The notes under the pieces: generated by a model
What the model was told of the DNA's origin: nothing
Database searches by the model: none
The model's input: only the letters and a program-made list of their open reading frames with translations
DNA from: Gammaproteobacteria bacterium
GTDB taxonomy: Bacteria; Pseudomonadota; Gammaproteobacteria; Pseudomonadales; Azotimanducaceae
NCBI GenBank assembly: GCA_018656865.1
Contig: JABHYO010000182.1
Span: 1-38,114 of the forward strand
Length of the DNA stretch: 38,114 nt
Direction of reading: 5' to 3'
Shown here: piece by piece, positions 1 through 7,789 of the stretch
Layout of the letters: the number at the start of each line of letters is the position of its first letter
Position numbering within the stretch: the stretch's first letter is position 1
Made by a program: the position numbers and the translations under genes

Positions 1-186
1 ACGCAAGCTGTAAAAACCCTCTCTGGAGAAATGACCGAGGGAGGATCGCTGGGTGGTGGCGCCGGACCCATTACTGCAAAGGGTATGTTGTTTGTCAGCT
101 CAGGCTACGGCTTGTATTTCCACATGCCAGGTAACGCCCTCCTGGCATTTGGCCTGCCCGACGAGAGCCAGGTTACATCGCAGTGA
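1..186 (+). CDS. PQQ-dependent beta-propeller protein, C-terminal end (partial)
   Basis: The frame is open from the first base to a TGA at 184-186, giving the last 61 residues of a protein that starts outside the window. The tail contains GGSLGGGAGP and a segment GMLFVSSGYGLYFHMPGN, then a short LLAFGLP strand. This resembles the last blade of PQQ-binding quinoproteins of the polyvinyl-alcohol dehydrogenase or alcohol dehydrogenase type, which act in the periplasm and pass electrons to cytochrome c. The substrate cannot be told from this piece, and the PQQ-binding core and any heme motif lie outside. It converges with the MFS gene, with only 15 bases between the stops. Confidence 0.6.
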   Translation, partial: TQAVKTLSGEMTEGGSLGGGAGPITAKGMLFVSSGYGLYFHMPGNALLAFGLPDESQVTSQ

Positions 187-201
187 TCAGGGCCGCGGCT
201 G

Positions 202-1428
202 TTACGAGCCTGGTGTGGCCGATTCATTCAGCCGCAATTCCCGGACATCCCGCACAAAAAACAGTACGGTTGTCGTGACAAGAATCAACGCCGCACAGCT
301 GAGCAAGGTCACGCGATAACCTACGACCTCATAAAGGTAGCCGAAAAACAGGATGCCGAGCGGCGCCAGTGCGAAAGATCCTAGAAAATCATAGGCACTC
401 ACCCTGGAAAGCATTTCAGGTTCGACATGGGTCTGCACCGTCGTCTGCCAGAGTACGATGAACACCTGACGTGCAACGCCACTGATCAACGACCCGAGGA
501 TCAACCACCCAAGTCCAAGGGGTCCTGCCAACATCAAAGGCAGAATCGCGAAGAACAGGATCATAAAGGCACTAACCAGCATCGTACGCTCCACACGAAT
601 TTTCATCGCAACGAACCCGCCCAGCAGCGTACCGGCACCGAGCGCTGCGGAGATGAGACCCCAGTCGACCGAACCATTCATATAGGTGCGCGTCACAGCC
701 GGCCCCAACAAGCCGTTTACACTTTGTAGGCTGGCGGCAACAAAAGAAAACTGCACCACCATGATCCAAAGCCAGCGATGAGAGACAAATGCCTGCCAAC
801 CCTTGCGGATATCCTCTACAAAGCTGGCTGGTGGCGGTTTGATCTGCCTGGCTGGCCTCAGGGCAAAGTACATTAGCCCCGCCACCGCAAAAGTTGCTGC
901 ATCCAGCGCCAGGGCAATCCCGGGTCCAACGACGGCAACCAGCACACCGGCAAGTGCAGTACCGAGCACCAGTGACGTATTCCTGGCAATCCCGAGCAGG
1001 CTGTTGGCATCCTGCAGTTGATCACGAGCGACGATCAGCGGTATCAAACCAGTGGTTGCAGGAAACGTAATTGCGATAACCACGCCACTCGCCAGTGCCA
1101 GTCCGGTCAATAGAGGTACGGTTGCAAATTCAGCGATAAAGGCAGCTGCAGTCAGCCCCTGAAACAGCGAAGCCCAGACGCAGGCAAAGACGATCAATAG
1201 GCGCCGGGAGGTCCGATCGGCCAGCGTACCACTGACCATAAGAACGACCAGCTGTGCCACCACGGGCGCAGCGATCACGATCGCTGAAGCACTGGTGGAC
1301 CCGGTCAGATCCAATACCCCGAATGCCAGCGCAATCGGAGCCATGGAACTGCCGAATGTCGAAATCAGTGTTGCCAGGAACAGAAGGAGGAAATTCCGTT
1401 CCTTAAGAAGACTTACACCCGCTGGCAT
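202..1428 (-). CDS. MFS transporter, EntS-like drug/siderophore exporter type
   Basis: A 408-residue, strongly hydrophobic protein with about 12 predicted membrane spans. It begins LLKERNFLLLFLATLISTFGSSMAPIAL, and the loop after span 2 carries GTLADRTSRRLL, the MFS signature GxxxDRxxRR. The overall pattern (short N-terminus, 'R-F-x-x-L-F' first helix, DHA3-like arrangement) fits the EntS/multidrug efflux branch of the superfamily. The substrate is unknown. It is transcribed away from the uncharacterised gene at 1500-2468 by only about 70 bases on the same strand, so the two may be co-transcribed. The C-terminus is charged (VRDVRELRLNESA) and cytosolic. Confidence 0.8.
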   Translation of the reverse strand: MPAGVSLLKERNFLLLFLATLISTFGSSMAPIALAFGVLDLTGSTSASAIVIAAPVVAQLVVLMVSGTLADRTSRRLLIVFACVWASLFQGLTAAAFIAEFATVPLLTGLALASGVVIAITFPATTGLIPLIVARDQLQDANSLLGIARNTSLVLGTALAGVLVAVVGPGIALALDAATFAVAGLMYFALRPARQIKPPPASFVEDIRKGWQAFVSHRWLWIMVVQFSFVAASLQSVNGLLGPAVTRTYMNGSVDWGLISAALGAGTLLGGFVAMKIRVERTMLVSAFMILFFAILPLMLAGPLGLGWLILGSLISGVARQVFIVLWQTTVQTHVEPEMLSRVSAYDFLGSFALAPLGILFFGYLYEVVGYRVTLLSCAALILVTTTVLFFVRDVRELRLNESATPGS

Positions 1429-1499
1429 AGATCACACAACCGACCAGTTCCCACACCTGCAGAAAAGTACGAGCCTGGCAATTTCTTAATGTTCAGCCT

Positions 1500-2468
1500 C
1501 TATACAAGCCAGCGAGGCCAGGGGGGTCTGACGGAATATTCGCAAACGCCATATCCCTTCTCACCTGTTTCTTCCACTTCAAAGTCGAAAAATGGTTCAT
1601 AGCAGTCAAGACGATTTTCAAGATCATTCTCGCCACGATCCCAGAGCTTCACCTGACCATACTTGCGACCGGTGCGAACATGGATTGTCTCCCCATCAGG
1701 TAGCTGCAAGGCATAACGGAAAGCGGCCGCATCCCGCTCGTTGTCAGACATGAGCACCTCGCAGGTACCGCCAAGCATAGCCCGCGAACCATTGGCATCA
1801 GACAGAAAACCACCGAAGGGGGAATCCGGCTGATGACGGCCGTAGACGTTGATGTGCTTGTCCGCCAGTTGAATACTTGGCCAGAAATGGCCTGGCTCAT
1901 TCTGTTGGGAGTATTCCCAGGGCGGCTCATCGGCGAATCTTGTAGACCAGGAGTGATCCCGGTGAGACCAGGAATCCAGCTTCCTGATGTCTCCTTTGGC
2001 CGGACCGCCGCGAATCTCGAATGTGCCCGTGCAGTGCAGGCCCTGTTCAAAATGACCACCATAGTAATTGGCGTGGACCAGAGGATTACCATTGATGCTG
2101 TCTTCGTAGTCGAAAACGGGAAAGCGACCTTTGAAGTTCAGGTCGAAACCGAACCGCGGTCCGTCGAAAGTGATTTTGATCTCTTCCAGAGGGTTGATCA
2201 CCTCGTAGGTCAAAAGGCCGTCACTCCAAGGACCCTGATCCGGTTCTTTCGTCAGGGGATGCTTATTGCCGTACTGTTGTTGCACGCCATCGATCACATA
2301 AAGTGCCTCGAAACGCCCCCAACCCTTGTTCGTTAGATGAAAATGGTTGATGCCAAAGATATTGGCTTCTCGATCCACAACACTAACCCAGAGAGTGTCA
2401 CCGAACAGGCCGGCATCATGTTCATCCGGCGCCGCATGTCTGTATTCGTCTTCCGCCTTTACTACCAT
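1500..2468 (-). CDS. Uncharacterised AttH/CrtC-like beta-rich protein
   Basis: The frame is open from 2537, but the ATG at 2466-2468 is the better start: it has an AGGAG ribosome binding site at 2477-2481, 8 bases upstream. That gives 322 residues beginning MVVKAEDEYRHAAPDEHD. The protein is soluble, has no signal peptide, and is rich in aromatic residues and beta-strand patterns. Landmarks are WGRFEALYVIDG, KLDSWSHRDHSWSTR and GRKYGQVKLWDRGE. The central S-H-R-D-H-S-W motif and overall layout recall the calycin-like AttH/hydroxyneurosporene-hydratase superfamily and the DUF7064/7065-type proteins; that family assignment is from memory and not checked. Function is unknown. Confidence 0.6.
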   Translation of the reverse strand: MVVKAEDEYRHAAPDEHDAGLFGDTLWVSVVDREANIFGINHFHLTNKGWGRFEALYVIDGVQQQYGNKHPLTKEPDQGPWSDGLLTYEVINPLEEIKITFDGPRFGFDLNFKGRFPVFDYEDSINGNPLVHANYYGGHFEQGLHCTGTFEIRGGPAKGDIRKLDSWSHRDHSWSTRFADEPPWEYSQQNEPGHFWPSIQLADKHINVYGRHQPDSPFGGFLSDANGSRAMLGGTCEVLMSDNERDAAAFRYALQLPDGETIHVRTGRKYGQVKLWDRGENDLENRLDCYEPFFDFEVEETGEKGYGVCEYSVRPPWPRWLV

Positions 2469-2785
2469 TTCGCATTCTCCTAGCCATTTCTGTCCTGCCA
2501 ATGTACCACTATTACCGGGCCAGAGTGCCCAATTCAAATTCGAAATAGGTACGCTATCGAAGTAGTTATCGTAAACGTCTTATTCGGCAGTCTTGCTATG
2601 CGGCCTGGGCACCAGAACTGCCGGGAGCGCCATGAATTCCACCGTAGACGCTACACTGGCGGGCACTTTCATTTGTTTGGTACGACACGGTCCTCTTTAA
2701 TGTCGTGACCTCAAGGTATCTTCTTAACAGCCTAATGGTTGAGTGTCATACTGTCGCCCCCTGGATTGCTATGAACAAATCGCCA
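2469..2785. other. Divergent intergenic region between the AttH-like gene and cysG
   Basis: About 317 bases lie between two divergently read genes. It holds the ribosome binding site of the minus-strand gene (2477-2481) and a plausible sigma-70 promoter for cysG (2724-2752). No RNA gene, repeat or convincing small ORF was seen in the rest. The upstream extension of the cysG frame (from 2705) is not conserved-looking and begins before the predicted promoter, so it is treated as untranslated. Confidence 0.5.
2724..2752 (+). promoter_or_regulatory. Candidate sigma-70 promoter for cysG
   Basis: A TTAACA box (2724-2729, 5 of 6 to TTGACA) and a CATACT box (2747-2752, 4 of 6 to TATAAT) are separated by exactly 17 bases. 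Transcription would start near 2759. This would put the start codon at 2771 or 2786, consistent with the homology-based start and not with the longer frame opening at 2705. Confidence 0.4.
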
Positions 2786-4174
2786 ATGGATTACTTACCT
2801 CTTTTTTTTGACCTGAAAGGTCAGCAGTGCCTGATTGTGGGTGGAGGTGATGTAGCCTACCGAAAAGCAGATTTGCTCGTGCGTGCGGGTGCGAAGCTTC
2901 GCGTCGTCTCGCCGGAAATTTGCGACGCCTTGAATAAGCTCGTCGAGGCAGTCAGTGGTGAGTACTACCAGAAAAGGTATGACAGTACTCTTCTGGCCGA
3001 CATGACTCTGGTTATTTCAGCAACTGATGATGTTGATATTAACCAGCAGGTTTCCATTGATGCCAGGGTGAATGGGTTGCCTGTAAATGTTGTCGACAAT
3101 GCAGGCTTAAGCAATTTTATCGTGCCTGCCATCGTTGATCGTTCGCCGATTATGATTGCGGTTTCGAGCGGCGGAAAATCCCCGATATTGGTTCGATTGC
3201 TGCGAGGTAAGATCGAGTCGATGATTCCGGCGACCTATGGGCTATTGTGCGACCTGGTTGGCCGCTATCGCGACCAGGTAAAAAGTCGTTTCAGCTCCAT
3301 AGAACAGCGCCGTAGCTTCTGGGAGATCGTACTGCAGGGGCCAATATCAGAAATGGTTTTCGCTGGTAAGGATGAAAAAGCTGAAGATATGCTGAAAGAG
3401 GCGATCGCTTCATCAGATGACAATGCATCTGGCGTAGGGGAAGTCTATCTAGTGGGAGGTGGTCCTGGCGATCCTGATCTGCTGACTTTTAAGGCGCTCC
3501 GCCTTATGCAGCAAGCCGATGTTGTGGTATACGATCGTCTGGTGTCGACAGGTGTTGTTGATTTGTGTCGTCGTGATGCTGAACGTATTTATGTTGGCAA
3601 AGCTCGTAGCAATCATGCAGTGCCTCAGGAAGAGATAAACGATCTGCTCGTAAGATTGGCCAACGCCGGCAAACGTGTCTTGCGTCTGAAAGGTGGTGAC
3701 CCCTTTATCTTCGGCAGGGGTGGTGAAGAAATTGAACAGCTCATGGTCCAGGGCATCCCGTTTCAGGTCGTGCCGGGTATTACGTCGGCATCAGGGTGCG
3801 CTGCTTATGCGGGTATCCCTCTGACTCATCGAGACTATGCACAGTCAGTTCGTTTTGTAACAGGCCATCTTAAGGATGATTCATGTAATTTGCCCTGGCA
3901 TGAAATGGTGAGTGGCCACCAGACGATTGTCATCTACATGGGTTTAATCACCTTCGAGCTGATCTGCGAAAACTTAATCAGCCACGGTATGGATTCTGAG
4001 ATGCCAGTCGCGCTGGTTGAGAAGGGAACTTTACCTGAACAGCGAGTCGTGACAGGAACCTTGTCGACAATATCCTCTATTGCCGAAAAGGCAGAAATCA
4101 AACCTCCGGCGCTCGTCATTGTGGGTGAAGTGGTCAAGTTGCGCGAAAAGCTCAATTGGTATGGCGCAACGTGA
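2786..4174 (+). CDS. cysG: Siroheme synthase CysG (dehydrogenase/ferrochelatase + uroporphyrinogen-III methyltransferase)
   Basis: Trifunctional enzyme turning uroporphyrinogen III into siroheme. The N-terminal half has the NAD-binding motif LIVGGGDVAYRKA and the FIVPAIVDRSP segment with SSGGKSP of the precorrin-2 dehydrogenase/ferrochelatase. The C-terminal half is a complete SUMT: VYLVGGGPGDPDLLT, VVYDRLVS, LKGGDPFIFGRGGEE and VVPGITSASGCAAYAGIPLTH. I chose the ATG at 2786 (463 residues) because the protein then begins MDYLPLFFDLKG, matching the usual CysG N-terminus; the ATG at 2771 adds only five residues. No strong ribosome binding site is visible for either. Siroheme is the precursor of heme d1, so its place ahead of nirC-N fits that pathway and may replace the usual nirE. 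It could also serve sulfite or assimilatory nitrite reductase. Confidence 0.93.
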   Translation: MDYLPLFFDLKGQQCLIVGGGDVAYRKADLLVRAGAKLRVVSPEICDALNKLVEAVSGEYYQKRYDSTLLADMTLVISATDDVDINQQVSIDARVNGLPVNVVDNAGLSNFIVPAIVDRSPIMIAVSSGGKSPILVRLLRGKIESMIPATYGLLCDLVGRYRDQVKSRFSSIEQRRSFWEIVLQGPISEMVFAGKDEKAEDMLKEAIASSDDNASGVGEVYLVGGGPGDPDLLTFKALRLMQQADVVVYDRLVSTGVVDLCRRDAERIYVGKARSNHAVPQEEINDLLVRLANAGKRVLRLKGGDPFIFGRGGEEIEQLMVQGIPFQVVPGITSASGCAAYAGIPLTHRDYAQSVRFVTGHLKDDSCNLPWHEMVSGHQTIVIYMGLITFELICENLISHGMDSEMPVALVEKGTLPEQRVVTGTLSTISSIAEKAEIKPPALVIVGEVVKLREKLNWYGAT

Positions 4175-4191
4175 ACCAGCTAAATGGTCTG

Positions 4192-4205
4192 TTGATCTGT
4201 ATCAT
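4192..4205. promoter_or_regulatory. FNR/ANR/DNR-type binding site upstream of nirC
   Basis: The sequence TTGATctgtATCAT matches the FNR/DNR consensus TTGAT-N4-ATCAA at 9 of 10 specified positions. It sits in the 152-base gap between cysG and nirC. A weak -10-like hexamer TAAAGT (4228-4233) has its centre exactly 32 bases from the box centre, the spacing of a class II activated promoter (box centred at -41.5), which would start transcription near 4240. It suggests induction of nirC-nirN by low oxygen or nitric oxide, while cysG has its own promoter. Confidence 0.6.
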
Positions 4206-4326
4206 TGAGCACTTTTGGCGAACATACTAAAGTGATCTGCATTAAGTTGAGCCAGCGCTGTTGACTGACTCGAAATAGCTCTGCTGTTTCACTCAAACCA
4301 CGCTGTTTTGTCTAAGCAAGAACGCT

Positions 4327-4644
4327 ATGAACCGTAATCTCCTCCTTCTGGGACTTTGTCTTTCTACCGTCCATGGTGTGTTGGCCGCCGAGCCATCTGT
4401 CGCTCGCCAGGCTGAATTGAAGCACCTGTTGCTGCATGACTGCGGGTCTTGCCACGGGATGACGTTAAATGGTGGTCTCGGCCCAGCACTCACACCTGAT
4501 GTTCTGGAGAACAAACCAGCAGAATACCTGTTTCAGGTCATTAGCAATGGTCTTCCCAATACGCCGATGCCGCCCTGGGAAGGGATCCTTGATGAGGCAG
4601 AGATGCGCTGGATAGCAGGTGAACTTAAGGATGGGCTTGATTGA
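4327..4644 (+). CDS. nirC: NirC-type monoheme cytochrome c
   Basis: A 105-residue protein with a Sec signal peptide (about residues 1-20, ending GVLA|AEP) and one covalent heme site C39-G-S-C42-H43. M81 in NTPMPPW is the likely sixth ligand. Size, motif and position directly before nirF match NirC, a small periplasmic cytochrome proposed to exchange electrons during heme d1 maturation or with cytochrome cd1. The stop codon overlaps the nirF start (TGATG), so the two are translationally coupled. A general class I cytochrome would look similar; the neighbours make the NirC call. Confidence 0.85.
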   Translation: MNRNLLLLGLCLSTVHGVLAAEPSVARQAELKHLLLHDCGSCHGMTLNGGLGPALTPDVLENKPAEYLFQVISNGLPNTPMPPWEGILDEAEMRWIAGELKDGLD

Positions 4645-5837
4645 TGAGGATCAAATTCCGGTTAATCCAAAATGCACTGAAACTGACCGCATTGTCGCTT
4701 CTGATAGGTACTTCGTCATCTTGTCAGACTCCAAGGGGCTCTGGTGACATGGGTGTTATTATCGAGAGAGCAACGGGCAGCGTTCAAATCGTGGAACACT
4801 CAACAAGTTCGAAACTTCATCACGTGGAGGGCCTGGGTGATCTATCGCATGCGTCGATCGTCTTTTCTCGAGATGAACGATACGCCTATGTTTTTGGCCG
4901 TGATGGAGGATTGACCAAGCTGGATATCTTGAATGGTGCGGTTGCTAAACGAATTGTGCAGGGCGGCAACAGCATTGGTGGTGCGATCTCACAAGATGGA
5001 GATCTGGTTGCTGTTTCTAACTATGAACCAGGCGGTGTTCGCATTTTCGATGCCAGCAGTCTTGAACTCATTGCTGATTTACCTGCCATCGGCACCAACA
5101 ACATTCGATCTAAAGTGATTGGTCTGGTTGATGCGCCTGGTGACAGGTTTGTTTTTTCCCTATATGAAGCTGATGAGATCTGGATCGTCGATCTGACGGA
5201 TCGTGAGCATCCGGAGACGATAAAGTTTACCGAAGTCGGTAGACAACCTTACGATGCGTTGATTACACCTGATGGCCGTTACTACATTGCAGGACTATTT
5301 GGTGAAAATGGCATGGCGTTGCTCGATCTCTGGCACCCTGAACGAGGTGTGCGGCGTATTCTTGATCAATACGGTCGGGGTAAAGAGAAGATGCCAGTCT
5401 ATAAAATGCCGCATCTGGAAGGCTGGGCGGTTGCGGGTGACACTGCATTCGTCCCTGCTATCGGACACCATGAAGTGGTTGTGGTTGATCTGCGATCCTG
5501 GGGTCAGGTGTCAAGGATACCGGTTCACGGACAGCCAGTTTTTGTCATGGCACGTCCTGATGGACGACATGTCTGGGTGAACTTTGCGTTTCCAGACAAT
5601 GATGTCATTCAGGTCCTTGACACGGAATCCAAGAAGATCATTCGAACATTGAAACCGGGCAAGGCGGTTCTTCATATGGAATTTACGCCCAGAGGAGAAA
5701 AGGTCTGGGTTTCAGTGCGTGATGAAGACCAGGTGCAGATCTACGACACTCACAATTTTGAAAAGGTGACGACGTTACCAGCAGAAAAGCCTTCTGGCAT
5801 TTTTTTCACAAACCGCGCGCACAAGATCGGGTTGTAA
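4644..5837 (+). CDS. nirF: NirF, heme d1 biosynthesis beta-propeller protein
   Basis: About 397 residues starting at the ATG at 4644, which shares one base with the nirC stop; a TTG one codon earlier is possible. The N-terminus is a signal peptide with a possible lipobox-like ending (LIGTSSSC), so it may be a periplasmic lipoprotein. The remainder is an eight-bladed cytochrome-cd1-like propeller with recurring blade strands such as DGRYYIAGLF and DGRHVWVNFAF. Unlike NirN it has no CxxCH heme site. NirF binds heme d1 precursors and is needed for d1 production in Pseudomonas and Paracoccus; its exact step is still debated. It is followed by nirDL after 4 bases. Confidence 0.87.
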   Translation: MRIKFRLIQNALKLTALSLLIGTSSSCQTPRGSGDMGVIIERATGSVQIVEHSTSSKLHHVEGLGDLSHASIVFSRDERYAYVFGRDGGLTKLDILNGAVAKRIVQGGNSIGGAISQDGDLVAVSNYEPGGVRIFDASSLELIADLPAIGTNNIRSKVIGLVDAPGDRFVFSLYEADEIWIVDLTDREHPETIKFTEVGRQPYDALITPDGRYYIAGLFGENGMALLDLWHPERGVRRILDQYGRGKEKMPVYKMPHLEGWAVAGDTAFVPAIGHHEVVVVDLRSWGQVSRIPVHGQPVFVMARPDGRHVWVNFAFPDNDVIQVLDTESKKIIRTLKPGKAVLHMEFTPRGEKVWVSVRDEDQVQIYDTHNFEKVTTLPAEKPSGIFFTNRAHKIGL

Positions 5838-5841
5838 TGAC

Positions 5842-6819
5842 GTGAATAATCTTGAGCAACGCCTGTTGAACGAGTATCAGCGCGAGTTTCCGCTAGTCTC
5901 GAAACCTTTCGCAAAGATTGCCAGGGAACTTGAATCGGATTGCGAATCTGTCTTGGGTTATCTCGAAAATCTGCAGAGCTGTGGAAAAGTCAGCCGTATT
6001 GGACCTGTTTTCAAGCCTAATCAACTGGGAGCCAGTACACTGGCTGCAATGAGCGTACCCGCCGCTCAACTCACTGAGGTTGCTCAATTAGTCAGTGATT
6101 TTCCTGAGGTGAATCACAATTATGAACGTGAGCACGCGTTTAATCTTTGGTTCGTGGTGGTTGCCGCCGATCGTCACGCACTGCAGGATGTGCTGGATGA
6201 TATTGAAAGTGTGAGCAGTTTCGAAGTGATAAGTTTGCCGCTGGTGCGGGAATATCACATTGACCTGGGATTCAACTTGTTTCCTGAAGGCGAGAGTCAG
6301 AAGGTCAGAACCGCTGGCAGCGAATCCATTGAAAACGAATCGGGTAGTGATTCATCGCTGATAGCTGCCATCCAGACAGGCTTGCCGCTTGTAGAAAGAC
6401 CCTACGCTGCCATTGCCGAGCAGTTGGGGCGTTCAGAGGAGTCGGTGATCGGGAAGATCGCAGAACTCCAGCGCACGGGTATCATTCGACGATTTGGGGT
6501 TGTTGTTCGTCATCACGAGTTAGGTTTTCGGGCAAATGCGATGGTTGTATGGGATGTGCACGATAATCAGGTCAATACGATTGGTGAGAAGTTGAGTGCC
6601 GAGGACAAGGTCACGCTTTGCTATCAGCGACCAAGGGCTCTGCCGCGTTGGCCTTACAATCTGTTCTCTATGGTCCACGGGAAAGATCGGCAAGCGGTGA
6701 TGGACTATGTCAGCGAACTCGCTGCGAGACTGGGACTGGCTTCAATACCTCACGAGTTACTCTTCTCTCGGCAACGCTTTAAGCAACGGGGCGCGAGGTA
6801 TGTGGCCAGTGAAAAGTAA
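5842..6819 (+). CDS. nirDL: NirD-NirL fusion, siroheme decarboxylase subunits
   Basis: Starts at GTG 5842 and encodes 325 residues made of two Lrp/AsnC-like halves. Residues about 1-150 are NirD-like, with the motif VNHNYEREHAFNLWFVV. Residues about 175-320 are NirL-like, with LCYQRPRALPRWPYNLFSMVHG. Each half has an N-terminal winged helix-turn-helix that serves as a structural domain here. Together with NirG and NirH these proteins remove carboxyl groups from the acetate side chains of siroheme to give 12,18-didecarboxysiroheme. A fused nirDL is known from several denitrifiers, while Pseudomonas aeruginosa keeps nirD and nirL apart. The linker (about 150-175) is acidic and serine-rich. Confidence 0.88.
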   Translation: MNNLEQRLLNEYQREFPLVSKPFAKIARELESDCESVLGYLENLQSCGKVSRIGPVFKPNQLGASTLAAMSVPAAQLTEVAQLVSDFPEVNHNYEREHAFNLWFVVVAADRHALQDVLDDIESVSSFEVISLPLVREYHIDLGFNLFPEGESQKVRTAGSESIENESGSDSSLIAAIQTGLPLVERPYAAIAEQLGRSEESVIGKIAELQRTGIIRRFGVVVRHHELGFRANAMVVWDVHDNQVNTIGEKLSAEDKVTLCYQRPRALPRWPYNLFSMVHGKDRQAVMDYVSELAARLGLASIPHELLFSRQRFKQRGARYVASEK

Positions 6820-6834
6820 AAGGACGCAATCCTG

Positions 6835-7278
6835 ATGGATGAGCTTGACCGAAAAATTGTGAATGCTCTGCAACGAGATTTTCCGATTTGTGATCACCCA
6901 TTCGCCACTGTGGCGGCGGATCTTGGAACAACGGAACTTGATCTGCTCTCTCGATTACAAAAGCTGCGGGATGAAAACATCCTTACCCGTTTTGGCCCAC
7001 TTTATAATGCCGATAGATTCGGTGGCGCAGTCAGCCTGTGTGCAATGGCTGTGCCAAATGATGACTTTGACGAGGTAGCCGAAAAAGTGAACGCCTATTC
7101 TCAGGTCGCACACAACTACGAACGTGGCCACACGCTGAATATGTGGTTTGTACTGGCGACAGAAACTCAAGATGAATTGCTTGAAACGTTGACGCACATC
7201 GAAACTGACACTGGTTTGACCGTTCGCAACATGCCCAAGCTGCAGGAATTTTATGTGGGACTGCACTTTGAAGTCTAG
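6835..7278 (+). CDS. nirG: NirG, siroheme decarboxylase subunit (NirD-like)
   Basis: A 147-residue AsnC-family protein that starts at ATG 6835, with an AAGGA ribosome binding site about 10 bases upstream. It has the NirD/NirG-type motif AHNYERGHTLNMWFVLA, closely matching the N-terminal half of the preceding nirDL product, and so is probably a paralogue from an old duplication. It is thought to work with NirH as a second decarboxylase pair. Its stop lies inside or just before the start region of nirH, indicating coupled translation. Confidence 0.86.
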   Translation: MDELDRKIVNALQRDFPICDHPFATVAADLGTTELDLLSRLQKLRDENILTRFGPLYNADRFGGAVSLCAMAVPNDDFDEVAEKVNAYSQVAHNYERGHTLNMWFVLATETQDELLETLTHIETDTGLTVRNMPKLQEFYVGLHFEV

Positions 7279-7297
7279 TGAGACAGCTCCGAATGAA

Positions 7298-7786
7298 ATG
7301 ACATCGGACGCTCTGGCCCTGCTGGATCGTGAAGTTATTTTAGCAACGCAGGCTGGCTTGCCTCTGGTGCCGGAGCCCTATCAGCAGATTGCCGATCAAT
7401 TGAAAGTGAATGTCAGTCTGCTGAAGCAACGTTTAACGTTGATGCGAGATGATGGTCGGATCAGACGCATTGGCGCTGTGCCTAATCACTACAAACTCGG
7501 GTATACCGCAAATGGCATGTCCGTCTGGGATGTGCCTGATGATCGGATTCAGATGCTTGGCGACGCAGTTGGGGACCTTGGCTTCGTCAGCCACTGCTAT
7601 CATAGGCCCCGGTTTTTGCCGGATTGGTCATATAATCTCTTTGCCATGGTTCACGGTCGTGATCGTGATGAAGTTTTTGAGAAAGCAAAAATAATCAAGG
7701 AGCTGTTGGGTGACGATTGTCGCGCCCATGACATTTTGTTCAGCAGTCGTATTTTAAAGAAAACCGGTATTCGAATAGGAGGCTGA
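7298..7786 (+). CDS. nirH: NirH, siroheme decarboxylase subunit (NirL-like)
   Basis: NirL/NirH-type protein with ATQAGLPLVPEPYQQIADQL at the start and CYHRPRFLPDWSYNLFAMVHG in the C-terminal half. The second motif is nearly the same as in the NirL half of nirDL. The frame is open from an ATG at 7253 (177 residues), overlapping nirG by 26 bases. The ATG at 7298 (162 residues) gives a more usual N-terminus, MTSDALALLDRE; neither has a strong ribosome binding site, so the start is uncertain. The last codons contain the AGGAGG that serves nirJ. Confidence 0.85.
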   Translation: MTSDALALLDREVILATQAGLPLVPEPYQQIADQLKVNVSLLKQRLTLMRDDGRIRRIGAVPNHYKLGYTANGMSVWDVPDDRIQMLGDAVGDLGFVSHCYHRPRFLPDWSYNLFAMVHGRDRDEVFEKAKIIKELLGDDCRAHDILFSSRILKKTGIRIGG

Positions 7787-7789
7787 GTG

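Noticed and set aside
2705-2785. Longer N-terminus for cysG from 2705
   Set aside because: It lies upstream of and across the predicted promoter, and the extra 27 residues do not resemble the family; CysG normally begins near MDxLP.
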